DNA of 64,000 nucleotides, from assembly GCA_025462885.1 (NCBI GenBank), contig JAOAPN010000004.1, positions 310,001 through 374,000 on the forward strand, given 5' to 3'. Made by a program: the position numbers and the translations under genes. Positions 36,298 through 45,900 of the stretch are shown in pieces (positions within the stretch are counted from its first letter, which is position 1; the number at the start of each line of letters is the position of its first letter). A model generated the notes under the pieces. It was not told the origin of the DNA, did no database searches, and worked only from the letters and a program-made list of their open reading frames with translations. The stretch is from Acidobacteriaceae bacterium. GTDB taxonomy: Bacteria; Acidobacteriota; Terriglobia; Terriglobales; Acidobacteriaceae.

Positions 36298-39200
36298 TCA
36301 TGGTTTTGCGGCCAACTTGTTTTTCTGCGTAGCCAAGGCGGTGGGTGTTATGACCGGCACCGCGGCGCCGATGTACTCGGTCACAGTGTTGTCGGCCAGG
36401 AGCACCCAAACGTTCCCAGATCCATCCACCGCAACGCGCAGGGTGCCCGCCGCGAGACTCGAAGATGCATACGGACGTGCGCTTGTGGGCGTGGAGTCTG
36501 CTCTGACGGGGAGAACACCAGCTGGAATGACCTGTTGAGCGTTGCCGCCCTTATTCGCAACCCAGACGATACCCGCGCCGTCCATTGCGAGGCCTCCCGG
36601 GGACAAAATGAAGAGGCCGTTGTTAGAGCCGTTGGATCCGCTTCCCGGGATGCAATTCGGTATCAGCGTGCTTCCTTTCCCCCCATACGGCGGAGCCTCG
36701 CAAAGCGACCCGTTGAGATACCACACGACGCCGGCGCTGTCGGCAGCCATCTGCGATAGAGCCGCACCCGGTATTCCGCTCGTAATAAGCTGGCCACCTG
36801 GATTCGTCAACTCAAGAATTTGACCGGCGCTAGCCTGGCTGTCTGGCCCCGTTCCCGCCCAAACATTATTGGAGCTGTCGATCCCCACGGCGCTGTAGTT
36901 CGAAACACCGTCGATGGTGTATCCATTCGCTGGCGAGAGACGCAACCCCAGACTGTTGAACTCGTTGACACCGGCGGAATTCGTGATCCAAAGGTTGCTC
37001 TGCGCATCGAACGCAGCGTCGGTTCCGCCGCCTGCTACTCCACCGAACGGACTCCACGGAAGAGCAGAGCCAAGGTTGGTGAGCTCGGTAAGCACGCCGT
37101 CACCTGAAACCCACACATTGCCTGTCGCATCGATGGCTATCGGGCCACCGCCGGCAGAGAAGCCCGTTGATGGGGACAGGGCAGCTCCAGTGACGTTCCA
37201 CTCGATTGCACTGTTGGCCTTCGAATCTGTAATCCAGACATTGCCTGTCGCGTCGATCGCAAACGATCCGACCGCGCTTGTTCCAGACAAACCGCCACCG
37301 CTCGTGTAATTCAGCGAGACGGACCAATCGTTCGGCTGCGTGGCAAGAATGGGCTGAAAGGGAGATGCAGGCGTCGTTAGACCGATCAGAGGATGAGTTA
37401 CGTCCGAATCGAGGTTGTATCCGTAATTCGATACTGGATGCTGCGCGATATTGAAAGCGGCCTGCAGTGTGTCCGACGGCGCGATCGATGAAGGGTACGT
37501 CCCAGTGCCCAGAAGATCTGTCGCATTGAATAAAGTGCCACATGCACTTCCATCCCCCTTTACGCCGCCCGCTGTCGCGCTACAAGCGTTGAGGATGTCG
37601 GCAAGCGTATTGATTTCTACATAGGGCACAGCTGCATTTTCTGCGGGAACGATGAATCGAACCTTGCCGGTGGAGATGTCGACAAGATTGTTGACCGCGG
37701 CGAATGCATTCGCCAAGCCGTTAAGATTTCCGCTGCTGGTCCCGATGTAAAGATAGCTGCTATTGCCCGTCAAAGCGTCATCGGCAGCAAACGACGCGGT
37801 CGCAAATGCGGACGCGACCGTTGTCGCCTCGTTTACAACCACTTGACTGGAACTGAGATTTCTACAACTTCCAAGTGCTGTCATCAAGGCAAGGTTTGGG
37901 TTCGTGTCATTCGCGCCGACTTTACCTCCGGTTGCGACGAGATACATCTGGCTTCCGGGCTGCGGACAAACATAGCCAGTTGGCACCGTGAAGCTGCCAT
38001 TCTTATCGGTGGCCGGAGCCGATACCACCAAGGTGGACAACGTTCCATAGCCACCCGTTCCCGCTGCGTACAGAGAAACAGACGCTCCTACGACGGGCAG
38101 CGCCCCTGCCTGCACTTGGCCATTCAGTGCAGGGCCGGTCGAGATGGGGCTGATGGCAATCGTGCCTGAATTGGCCTTTGATGTATCCGCATGCGCAGAC
38201 ACGATTACAGCTACGGAACCAGTGGTGGGAGCTGCAGACGGCGCTGTGTAGGGGATTGGGGACCCGTTTGGCCACGCAGAGGCGCTCGTCGCCGTTACTG
38301 CGGGAACCGCTGGAACATAGGGCGTAGTTGCCGTAGCGAGAATCGCAGCGGTCGCCGGCTTGATGGTGAAGAATCCGCAGCCGACAGCGCACACCTGCCA
38401 GTCGACCCCGGCGTGTGTAGGATCATTGGCGACTGCGGCGGTGAGGTTCACTGTCGCGTCGGTCTGCATCTGAGAAGGCAGCGATGGGATGAAGCTCACT
38501 TTGAGCGTCGGATCGGGATTGATAACAATTGAGCCGGAGGTGATGCTCACGCTCGGCTCAGCAATTGACGTCGCGGTGAGAGTGACCGAAGTGCCCGACA
38601 AGGACACCGGAGGAGCGCTGTAGACCGCTGCTGATCCGCTCGCTGTCCGGCTCGGGGCAATCCAACCGCAGCCTCCCGGAACGGTGTTAGTGCACTGTAC
38701 CGTCCAGGAAACGCCGCCCGGCGCAACGTCGTTCGCAACCGTGGCGCTAACTGGCACTTGAGCGGTACTGACCAGTGAAGCGGGCGGTGCCTGCGTAAAC
38801 GAAAGTGTCGGCGGTGGAGGAGGTGACGCGACAATCGTAGTGGTCGCGATTGCCGGATTTGATGGAGTTGTCGCTGCAGAGGTCGCAGTAATGACTACAA
38901 CACTACCTGACGGTACCGATGCTGGAGCGGTGTAGGTGATCTGCCCATTGCTCGTGGTGTGTGCGGGTGAAATGCCGAATGAGCCACACGCACCGGCACT
39001 GCCGCAACTGGCAGTCCAGTCAACGCCGGCGTTACCAATGTTAGGTGTCGCGATTGCCGCCAGTGTCGCTTGGGAGCCTGTTTTAAGGGTCTCCGGTACC
39101 GGCGAAGCCGTGGACATCGCTACCGATATCGGCTGAGCCGTAACAACGTTCGCAGTTGCCAGCGCCGACTTAGACGGATCAGTCGCGGAGGTCGCTTTAA

Positions 39201-40254
39201 TCGTGATCGTGCCACCGACAAGAACGGTGGAGCTGTTGAGGAAAGTTGTTGTTCCTCCGCTCGGAGTATGACTCGATATGGTCCCACAGTTCGTAGTGCC
39301 ACATGACAAGGTCCAGTCAACACCACCGGCTGCCGAATCGTTGGACACAATGGCTGTCAGAGTCACTGATCGACCAGGCCCAGACCTCTGGACATAAACG
39401 GTCGAAGGCTGGACGCTGATCGCAATTGGCTGAGGCGGTGGCGGGGGAGGCGGGGGTCCTGTGATCTCCACCGAAGCACTCACAGACTTAGTGGTATCCG
39501 TGAGCGAAGTTGCAGTAATCGTGACCGTGCCGCCGGGTGGCACGGTAGGTGGCGCCGTGTACGTCGTGCCGGAAACCAATGCCGTATTGCCAGAGATCGT
39601 CGGATTGAAAGACCCGCAGGCAACTGAACCGCACGTTGCCGCCCAGATCACTCCGCCACTCAGCGGATCGTTCGTTACTTGAGCCGCGACGCGCGCAGTC
39701 GTGCTGATTTCCATGGAACTCGGTGCGGCAACCGAAAACGCAACTGCGATAGGCGTAGAAAGCACCGTCAAGCTAACACTGCTGGCCTGAGAGGGGTTGC
39801 TTGTGACCGTCGCCGTAATTGTGACTGCATTTCCGATTGGGGACACGGAAGGAGCCGTGAATACCGTCACCGCTCCATCACTCGTATGTGCCGGCGCTAG
39901 AGTGCCGCACGCGCCATTGGTGATGCTGCCTGTGGTCGGATTTCCACCACACGTCACCGTCCAGTCCACCCCGGCCTGGACGGTGTCACCGGAGGGCGTC
40001 ATGCTCATCTTCAGGGTTGATGCCACGGTGAGCGGGCTAGGCTGAGCTTGCGCGCCGGTCGGACTGGCGATGACGATAGGCCCCGCTTTGACTCCGGATG
40101 TTGAGTTACTACCGCACCCGGCAATCAGAGCTGTCATTGCTATAACTCCGACAGCAATGCACGGACCGTATTTCCTAATCGATTTCGGCCTTCCTGAACC
40201 GAAATAAGAACGAGCAGACTTAGAAGTGAGAGTTCCAGTAAACAGTGACACCAT
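36298..40254 (-). CDS. Giant Ig-like / NHL-propeller lipoprotein
   Basis: 1318 residues. Lipoprotein signal IAVGVIAMTALIAGC, GSN. Six Ig-like modules of about 100 residues follow, built as DWTxxCG...CGxxxxxHT, then YTAPxxxPxGxxVTITATS. Two of them are joined by proline-rich linkers (GPPPPPPPPQP, SPPPPPT). Then comes the conserved core (GQVQAGALPVVGASVSLYAA, QMYLVATGGKVGANDTNPNL, VVNEATTVASAFA) and an NHL-like beta-propeller with repeated FAIDATGNVWITDSKANS, AIDATGNVWVSGDGVLTEL and VDGSGNVWVLLADNTVTEY. Such architecture is typical of large surface or adhesion-type proteins; binding partners are unknown. It follows the anti-sigma gene by 13 bp, so it belongs to the same operon. Confidence 0.82.
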   Translation of the reverse strand: MVSLFTGTLTSKSARSYFGSGRPKSIRKYGPCIAVGVIAMTALIAGCGSNSTSGVKAGPIVIASPTGAQAQPSPLTVASTLKMSMTPSGDTVQAGVDWTVTCGGNPTTGSITNGACGTLAPAHTSDGAVTVFTAPSVSPIGNAVTITATVTSNPSQASSVSLTVLSTPIAVAFSVAAPSSMEISTTARVAAQVTNDPLSGGVIWAATCGSVACGSFNPTISGNTALVSGTTYTAPPTVPPGGTVTITATSLTDTTKSVSASVEITGPPPPPPPPQPIAISVQPSTVYVQRSGPGRSVTLTAIVSNDSAAGGVDWTLSCGTTNCGTISSHTPSGGTTTFLNSSTVLVGGTITIKATSATDPSKSALATANVVTAQPISVAMSTASPVPETLKTGSQATLAAIATPNIGNAGVDWTASCGSAGACGSFGISPAHTTSNGQITYTAPASVPSGSVVVITATSAATTPSNPAIATTTIVASPPPPPTLSFTQAPPASLVSTAQVPVSATVANDVAPGGVSWTVQCTNTVPGGCGWIAPSRTASGSAAVYSAPPVSLSGTSVTLTATSIAEPSVSITSGSIVINPDPTLKVSFIPSLPSQMQTDATVNLTAAVANDPTHAGVDWQVCAVGCGFFTIKPATAAILATATTPYVPAVPAVTATSASAWPNGSPIPYTAPSAAPTTGSVAVIVSAHADTSKANSGTIAISPISTGPALNGQVQAGALPVVGASVSLYAAGTGGYGTLSTLVVSAPATDKNGSFTVPTGYVCPQPGSQMYLVATGGKVGANDTNPNLALMTALGSCRNLSSSQVVVNEATTVASAFATASFAADDALTGNSSYLYIGTSSGNLNGLANAFAAVNNLVDISTGKVRFIVPAENAAVPYVEINTLADILNACSATAGGVKGDGSACGTLFNATDLLGTGTYPSSIAPSDTLQAAFNIAQHPVSNYGYNLDSDVTHPLIGLTTPASPFQPILATQPNDWSVSLNYTSGGGLSGTSAVGSFAIDATGNVWITDSKANSAIEWNVTGAALSPSTGFSAGGGPIAIDATGNVWVSGDGVLTELTNLGSALPWSPFGGVAGGGTDAAFDAQSNLWITNSAGVNEFNSLGLRLSPANGYTIDGVSNYSAVGIDSSNNVWAGTGPDSQASAGQILELTNPGGQLITSGIPGAALSQMAADSAGVVWYLNGSLCEAPPYGGKGSTLIPNCIPGSGSNGSNNGLFILSPGGLAMDGAGIVWVANKGGNAQQVIPAGVLPVRADSTPTSARPYASSSLAAGTLRVAVDGSGNVWVLLADNTVTEYIGAAVPVITPTALATQKNKLAAKP

Positions 40255-40267
40255 GGCCGAAGGCTTC

Positions 40268-42037
40268 CTACTTCTTTCCGCTCAGAGTAGAGTCACTCGG
40301 AGACTTCCTGTAAACGTCGTTGGCCGCTGCAGCAAGATCTCCGAGCGAGATCGACATCTCCTCGATAATCAGGTCCGCGCTTCGCGTTACGGGACTATTG
40401 GTTTGTGTGAGTTCTCTTGAAAGCGCCAGATTCTTGTCGGCAGCATCGGTCAGCGAGGATGTTCTCCGCCCAAACGACGAGGATTGCACTGTGGTAACCC
40501 GTGCCTCGACGAGCAGAGCACGTTCGTTCTTCAGTGCGGCTTCCAGGCGCTCACGATGACTGTAGATCAACTCCGACAAGGTAGCCGCTACAACGATGGT
40601 CCTCTGCTCCTCTGGCGCAAAACGTGTCTGCAGGTCGGCGATGGCCTTACTCTCCTGACTGATCGTTAGCGCGACGTTGAAGAAACGCTGCGCAAGAGAG
40701 TTGATATCGCCCACACTGCGACCGTGCGCGTGCAAGGATATTTCGAGCGGCGACGGGAGATCCGGCATCGATGCAGTCTGGACTGTAGTTGGGCCGGCGC
40801 TAGCGAAAGAGTTCTTCAGATCGGCCACGCTTTGCACTGACGCCACTACATGCGGCACCATCCGCAACTGCGCTTGCAGTTGTCGCTTACGTTCGTCCGT
40901 CTCGACGATGCCTTCGACTTGAACGTTGTCCTTATCGCGCCGAATTTCTATCTGCTCTCCACTATCAGCGTGGAGCTGGTTCAAAATAAGCCTTGCGCCC
41001 AGTTCCGCTTCATCTAGCTGCTGTGGCGTGGCGCCTTGAATCATCTTCGGGAGGTGTAGCACCGTTGCACCGCTGGCCCGTGTAGAACCCGCGAAGTTGC
41101 CGATGGACTCAAAGACGTCCTCGCTAACGGCAGACCATGGCAGCACCTTGTAGTCAAGCTCCGCGATCTCGACCGTTCCAACGTCGCGCAGGGCAACCGT
41201 GCGCAGCACCGGATGAAAGTCCTCGTCACGAACCGTTATCGATTGGGGCGAAGCGGAGCCATCTGGCGTCGTCGTGGTTAGCCTTAATAGATGCTTCCCG
41301 GCCCGTTCAATCTTGTCCGCTCGTACATGCTGGTGATCGTGCCATTCCTGATAGTCCGAGGCTGACATCGGCTCGTTCCAATTTATTCCTGCCCGCGCCA
41401 ATTCATCCTTAAGCTTCTGCTGCGTACTCACCAATTTCATCTGCTTTAGCGAGCGCTTGCCCTGGAGATCACGATAGATGGACCGCTCCACGGTCAGCTG
41501 CGGCGCGGTTATTCGAACCGACTGGTACACAACGCCCTGTGACTCAGCCGGAGTAGATGAGTCCCATTTCTCTGCCTGCACAAGAAGGCTATTCGCAGAG
41601 ATATCCGGAGCACGTTGTTGCCACCAGAACATGAGCAGAGACGAGGTGGCGACCACGCATACACCAAAGATCACGAAAGACATATTCAAAGGGGGCAGAC
41701 GAATAAACGAGACCTTGAGGAGCCGAACGACGCGCCATCGACGCGGGGGTAGTTGGATATGGCGCTCCAGACGGTGTGCGAATTCGGCGCGTGGCTGCGG
41801 CGACATCTTCAAGTCTTCGCTGTTGAGCACCTCACGGTAGAGCTCCACGATCCTGTCAGCACGCGGACCTTCGAGGTCGCCCTGCCGTACACGACAGTGC
41901 CAGCACTTCGCGAGATGTCGTTTTGCGACAAGCTTCTCTACAAGTGGCAATTCATTACAAAACAAGCTCGCCAGACGATCATCTGAGAGATGTTCATTGG
42001 CGGTCGGGATGAAGCGTTGCAAAAGTTTATCGATCAC
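40268..42037 (-). CDS. Membrane-anchored anti-sigma factor with a large extracytoplasmic part
   Basis: 589 residues, beginning with GTG one base after the sigma stop codon. The N-terminus has a zinc-finger anti-sigma motif, HLAKCWHC (His41, Cys45, Cys48; HxxxCxxC), as in ZAS domains. One membrane helix lies at about 118-139 (MSFVIFGVCVVATSSLLMFW). The roughly 450-residue outer part is unusual for an anti-sigma factor. It contains a BON-like segment around 360-400 (IEIRRDKDNVQVEGIVETDE, RKRQLQAQLRMVPHVVASVQ) and helical stretches with no family I can name. By position it should bind the ECF factor encoded just upstream and release it on a surface signal. Confidence 0.78.
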   Translation of the reverse strand: MIDKLLQRFIPTANEHLSDDRLASLFCNELPLVEKLVAKRHLAKCWHCRVRQGDLEGPRADRIVELYREVLNSEDLKMSPQPRAEFAHRLERHIQLPPRRWRVVRLLKVSFIRLPPLNMSFVIFGVCVVATSSLLMFWWQQRAPDISANSLLVQAEKWDSSTPAESQGVVYQSVRITAPQLTVERSIYRDLQGKRSLKQMKLVSTQQKLKDELARAGINWNEPMSASDYQEWHDHQHVRADKIERAGKHLLRLTTTTPDGSASPQSITVRDEDFHPVLRTVALRDVGTVEIAELDYKVLPWSAVSEDVFESIGNFAGSTRASGATVLHLPKMIQGATPQQLDEAELGARLILNQLHADSGEQIEIRRDKDNVQVEGIVETDERKRQLQAQLRMVPHVVASVQSVADLKNSFASAGPTTVQTASMPDLPSPLEISLHAHGRSVGDINSLAQRFFNVALTISQESKAIADLQTRFAPEEQRTIVVAATLSELIYSHRERLEAALKNERALLVEARVTTVQSSSFGRRTSSLTDAADKNLALSRELTQTNSPVTRSADLIIEEMSISLGDLAAAANDVYRKSPSDSTLSGKK

Positions 42038-42038
42038 T

Positions 42039-42731
42039 CTACTTTGGTTCCTCCTGCTGACACAAAGCTGCTACTCGTACCGCTACCTGCTTCACAACAA
42101 TCGCGGCTCTCTGCTCGCTCATACCGAGCGCTTGCCCGATATCCTTGTAACGAAAACCCTGAACTCGCAGGTTGAAGCACTGTCGTTGGTGAGGAGTCAG
42201 GGTCAATAGTGCCGCTTCCAGTCGTTTGCTCTGTTCTTTGAGTCGGAGAACTTCATCGGGCCCCGGGGCAGGATCTATAAAGGCCTCAAATTCAGCAGCA
42301 CTAATATCAGTTATGCGAGCCGCGTCTTTTAGTCTCCTTGTGATTACATCGGCGGCGAGGTTATGAGCGACCCGAACGATCCATCCCTGAACGTTTTCGA
42401 TATAACTAGGCTCCATGAGTTCAGTTGTTAGCCGCAGAAAAGTCTCTTGAATGACTTCCTCGGCGACGTCCCTCTTCAAGTACATCCTCTTGTGGAGGTA
42501 CTGGAGTAACTTTGGTCTGAGTTCGTCGTAGAGAAGAAGAATCTGCTGGTGTCGATCGGCTATCACAATTTTTAGCTGGACGCCTTGCACTTTGTTCTCT
42601 GCAATGTCCTCCTCCGTAAACAGGCGTAAGGTTCGATCTATATCTTCGTTCGGTGCAAGGGCATGCACCGACACAACATCGAGGCCAAACTGCTCATCAA
42701 TTGATGGCTCCGACTCGTGATAGCAACCCAT
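42039..42731 (-). CDS. ECF-type RNA polymerase sigma factor
   Basis: 230 residues from the ATG at 42731, after AAGGAG; longer in-frame starts lack a ribosome site. Region 2: LYDELRPKLLQYLHKRMYLK, RDVAEEVIQETFLRLTTELM, IENVQGWIVRVAHNLAADVI. Region 4: LEAALLTLTPHQRQCFNLRV, QGFRYKDIGQALGMSEQRAA, with a helix-turn-helix. An N-terminal extension of about 60 residues precedes region 2. It would direct RNA polymerase to a small regulon, plausibly its own operon. The next gene, one base downstream, is the membrane anti-sigma factor, and five surface-protein genes follow on the same strand. Confidence 0.9.
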   Translation of the reverse strand: MGCYHESEPSIDEQFGLDVVSVHALAPNEDIDRTLRLFTEEDIAENKVQGVQLKIVIADRHQQILLLYDELRPKLLQYLHKRMYLKRDVAEEVIQETFLRLTTELMEPSYIENVQGWIVRVAHNLAADVITRRLKDAARITDISAAEFEAFIDPAPGPDEVLRLKEQSKRLEAALLTLTPHQRQCFNLRVQGFRYKDIGQALGMSEQRAAIVVKQVAVRVAALCQQEEPK

Positions 42732-42785
42732 GTTCGCGGCTCCTTCCCGACAATCTCGCCTCCGATTTCCCTTGCGGGACTTTAG

Positions 42786-42844
42786 GCCTCTTCCCCTGCC
42801 CACCTACCGCATAAAGCGTAGGTGGGCAGGGCTTCCGAAGAGGC
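42786..42844 (-). terminator. Long hairpin between the repeat lipoprotein and sigma genes
   Basis: CCCTGCCCACCTAC (42794-42807) pairs with GTAGGTGGGCAGGG (42818-42831) as a perfect 14-bp stem. The outer arms GCCTCTTC (42786-42793) and GAAGAGGC (42837-42844) extend it, with a 5-nt bulge on one side. It lies after the lipoprotein stop codon and before the sigma gene, so it probably ends the former transcript and marks the operon boundary. No T run is visible. Confidence 0.65.
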
Positions 42845-42930
42845 GGAGACAAGACTGCGTTCCAAGCATGCAGAGGAGCTGCGACACGCAAATTACTCCT
42901 CCACACTCTTTCCAACAAATTCGCGACTTA

Positions 42931-45900
42931 TCATGGCCGCACCCCTACCTGGCCGAACTGAAGGGCAAGAGAAGTGGGTGTAACCACCGGAGCTGCGATT
43001 CCGATAAATTCCACCAGAGCATTGCCCTTCGACGAAGCGGGTCCGGTGTTCTCGTTGAGGACCCACAAGTTACCAGAGCCATCGATAGCTGCGCCCATAA
43101 CAGCGTTAGTGGAAATAGCCGTATTGGCTCCGCTCACAACGACTGGAGCGTTGGGGTCAGGATTGATAATTGGAGACTCGCCAGTGCTAGTGCCGGTGTA
43201 GCCCGTCGTGACTGGCGAGACAGGGGTGATAGCTGTCCCTGTAATAGTGAACTCGTCGACAATGCCCGGTGTAGCGCCGCCGAAAACCGTAAAGAAGTGG
43301 CCGACGCCGTCTAACACTATCTGGTTACCACATCCTCTTCCCGTCGGGATCGAGTAAGTGTGTAAGGGGGATGGTGAGCTAGAGCTGACATTGTAGGCAT
43401 CGAGCGTTTGACCAGGTGCGTCTCCGCAGGCATAGACATTTCCGGCGCTGCCATCAGGTGCGGCAGCACCAGCAACCAGAGGACTGAATACACCGGGCGC
43501 TGTCCAATAGTAGTCAACGATAGCGGACGCGTCAGCGGGATTGATTTGATAGAAGTCGCCAAACCCGTCAGAAGAGAAACCCCAAAGTGATGTGGCATTC
43601 GAATCGAAGGTGAAGCTCTGAAACGCGAAGTAACCAGGAACTCCTTGTGTCGGAATTGCTCCAGCGTTACTCAACTTTAGATTTCCACCGCTATCAAACT
43701 TTTGCAGGGTGTCACCTTGTGCCCATACGCTACCTACACCGTCAATCGCAATAGGAGAAGGGGTGATTTGTCCGATTGAAATATCGGGAAGCACCACATG
43801 CAGATCGGCGCCTATTTCGGTCAGAGCTCCCCCGCTGCTAGCGCCAGAGCCAGCAGCTTGATTTCCACCTATAAACCATGCATTGCCTGAAGGATCGATG
43901 CCGATGCCGTGAGAAACGATCGTGCCAGCGTTACTTCCTCCAGTGCCCCCCTTTATTGGGATATTGCCACCATAGGTTGCGATACCTGAACTGATGCTGG
44001 AAGCCGGGGTGATTGGAACACCGAGATTGCTAAACTCCGCAATCATTCCGCTGGCTAGGTCGGGCGAGATACCGGCATTGAGGGCGTTGTTGAATCCCGC
44101 GACCCAGATATTGCCGGCTGCATCGATCGTCATCGCCGAATTCAGGAACTGGCCCGTGCTGCCCGGATTACCCGCGAAGGTCACAGGTAATCCAGGAGCA
44201 AAACCGAGACCGCCGCCCGTAAAGGTAAGGGCAAGGGTCCAGTCATTCGGCGCAGCACCCAATGTCGGAGTGAAGGGTCCGCTGCCTGCAGTTACGTTGT
44301 AAAGAGTACCCGCATTATTTCCTGGATTCTGGGCAATGTTGAGGATAGTTTGCAGTGTATCGGCAGGGGCACTGCCACTACCAACCGTCGCAGCGCTGAA
44401 CAGACTCGAGCAGCCGCCACCATCAACAGCGCAGAGGTTGAGTGTATTCGCAAGCGCATTGATTCGCGATTGCGGAACTGTACTGTTATTTAGGATGTTC
44501 AGATCATTCGCAAGATTGCCTGGATACGCCGGAGTATGATCCAAAGCTTGTCCCGTGGTTAGATTTACAAGGTTTGCCACCGTTCCGAAAGCGTTGGCGA
44601 GCCCATTGCCTTGGCCCCCCAGAGCCTTACTGTAGTTCGAAGCAGTCGATCCGACATTCGGCGACGCAGTCATGAACGGCGATAGAGCGTAGACCGAGGC
44701 GACCGTTGTTACCTCATTCAAGACCACCGTATTCGGTAGTGTTCCGTTGCAGGATCCCAGTGCGGCCATAAATGCTAAGCCGGAATTCGAACCTCCGCTT
44801 CCAGTGCTACCTCCGGTTGCAACCAGGTAGACCAGATCGCCGCTCGTCGCAGCGGGGCAGTTATAGGTAAAGCTGAACGCTCCGCTGCCATCGCTGGTTA
44901 CGGCCGCGGTCAGCAACGGAGTGGCCGCAGAGCCATAATCGGCCGCTCCTGCCACGTACATCTGCACTTGGGCCCCGTGGACTGGCAACGTTCCGCTCAT
45001 GACCGTGCCACTGAATGTTGGTCCAAGGTTGATGATGTAGGCTGCGGAGACAGGAGGGCTGGTCGCGCCCCCTAGCACCGCAATCGCATTGAGTGTCGTG
45101 GTCGATGAAACTGTAATGGGCGCGCTGTACTGCGTCGATGAGGTGGTAGGCGTACTGCCGTCCGTTGTGTAATGGATCGTCGCTCCAGCGGTGGTATCGC
45201 TGATCGAGACCGTCTGCGCCGCGTTGAAACTACCGGCCGCAGGGTTGAACGTCGGTGGCGCAACGGCTTGGTTGATTGTGTACGCAGCGCTGGAGACTGC
45301 GCTTGAACCGAAACCACTAGCCGTCGCGATCGCCTTGATGGTCTCACTCGTGGATACAGTTATCGGGTTTCCATATTGAGGCGACGCTGTGGTTGGCGCG
45401 CTACCATCAGCGGTGTAGTAGATCGTTGCTCCCGGAGTTGCATCGCCCAGAATCACCGTTTGTGCCGAAGAATAGGTCCCAGCACTGGGATTGAATGTCG
45501 GAGGAGCCGCAGCCGGAATATTGATCGTGAACGTCGCGACTGTGACGGAGCTTGCATTGCCTGATGCAATCGCAACGGCACTGATGGTTTCGCTCGTTGA
45601 GATCACGATAGGCGTACCCAAGTAGGGCGTCGATGCTGCCGTGGGCACGCTGCCATCCGTCGTGTAAAAGATTGATGCGCCCGAGGTAGCGTCCGTAATG
45701 GCCACAGATTGTGTAGTGGCGAAAGTGCCGCCTGCGGGAGAAATTACTGGCGCTGCTGTGCCTGTGCCGACAACGTATGAAGCACTTGCGACCCCACTGT
45801 TAGCGAAACCAGAGGCAATGGCAATCGCACTGAGAGTCGTACTCTTCGCAATCGTAATCGGCCCCGTATAAAGGGTTGACGATGCGGAAGGTACGCTGCC

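Noticed and set aside
45072-45720. Repeated DNA in the chitobiase-C-like region considered as a possible CRISPR-like array
   Set aside because: The periodicity is about 240 bp and corresponds to protein repeats in a coding frame, with no short conserved repeat and variable spacer pattern.
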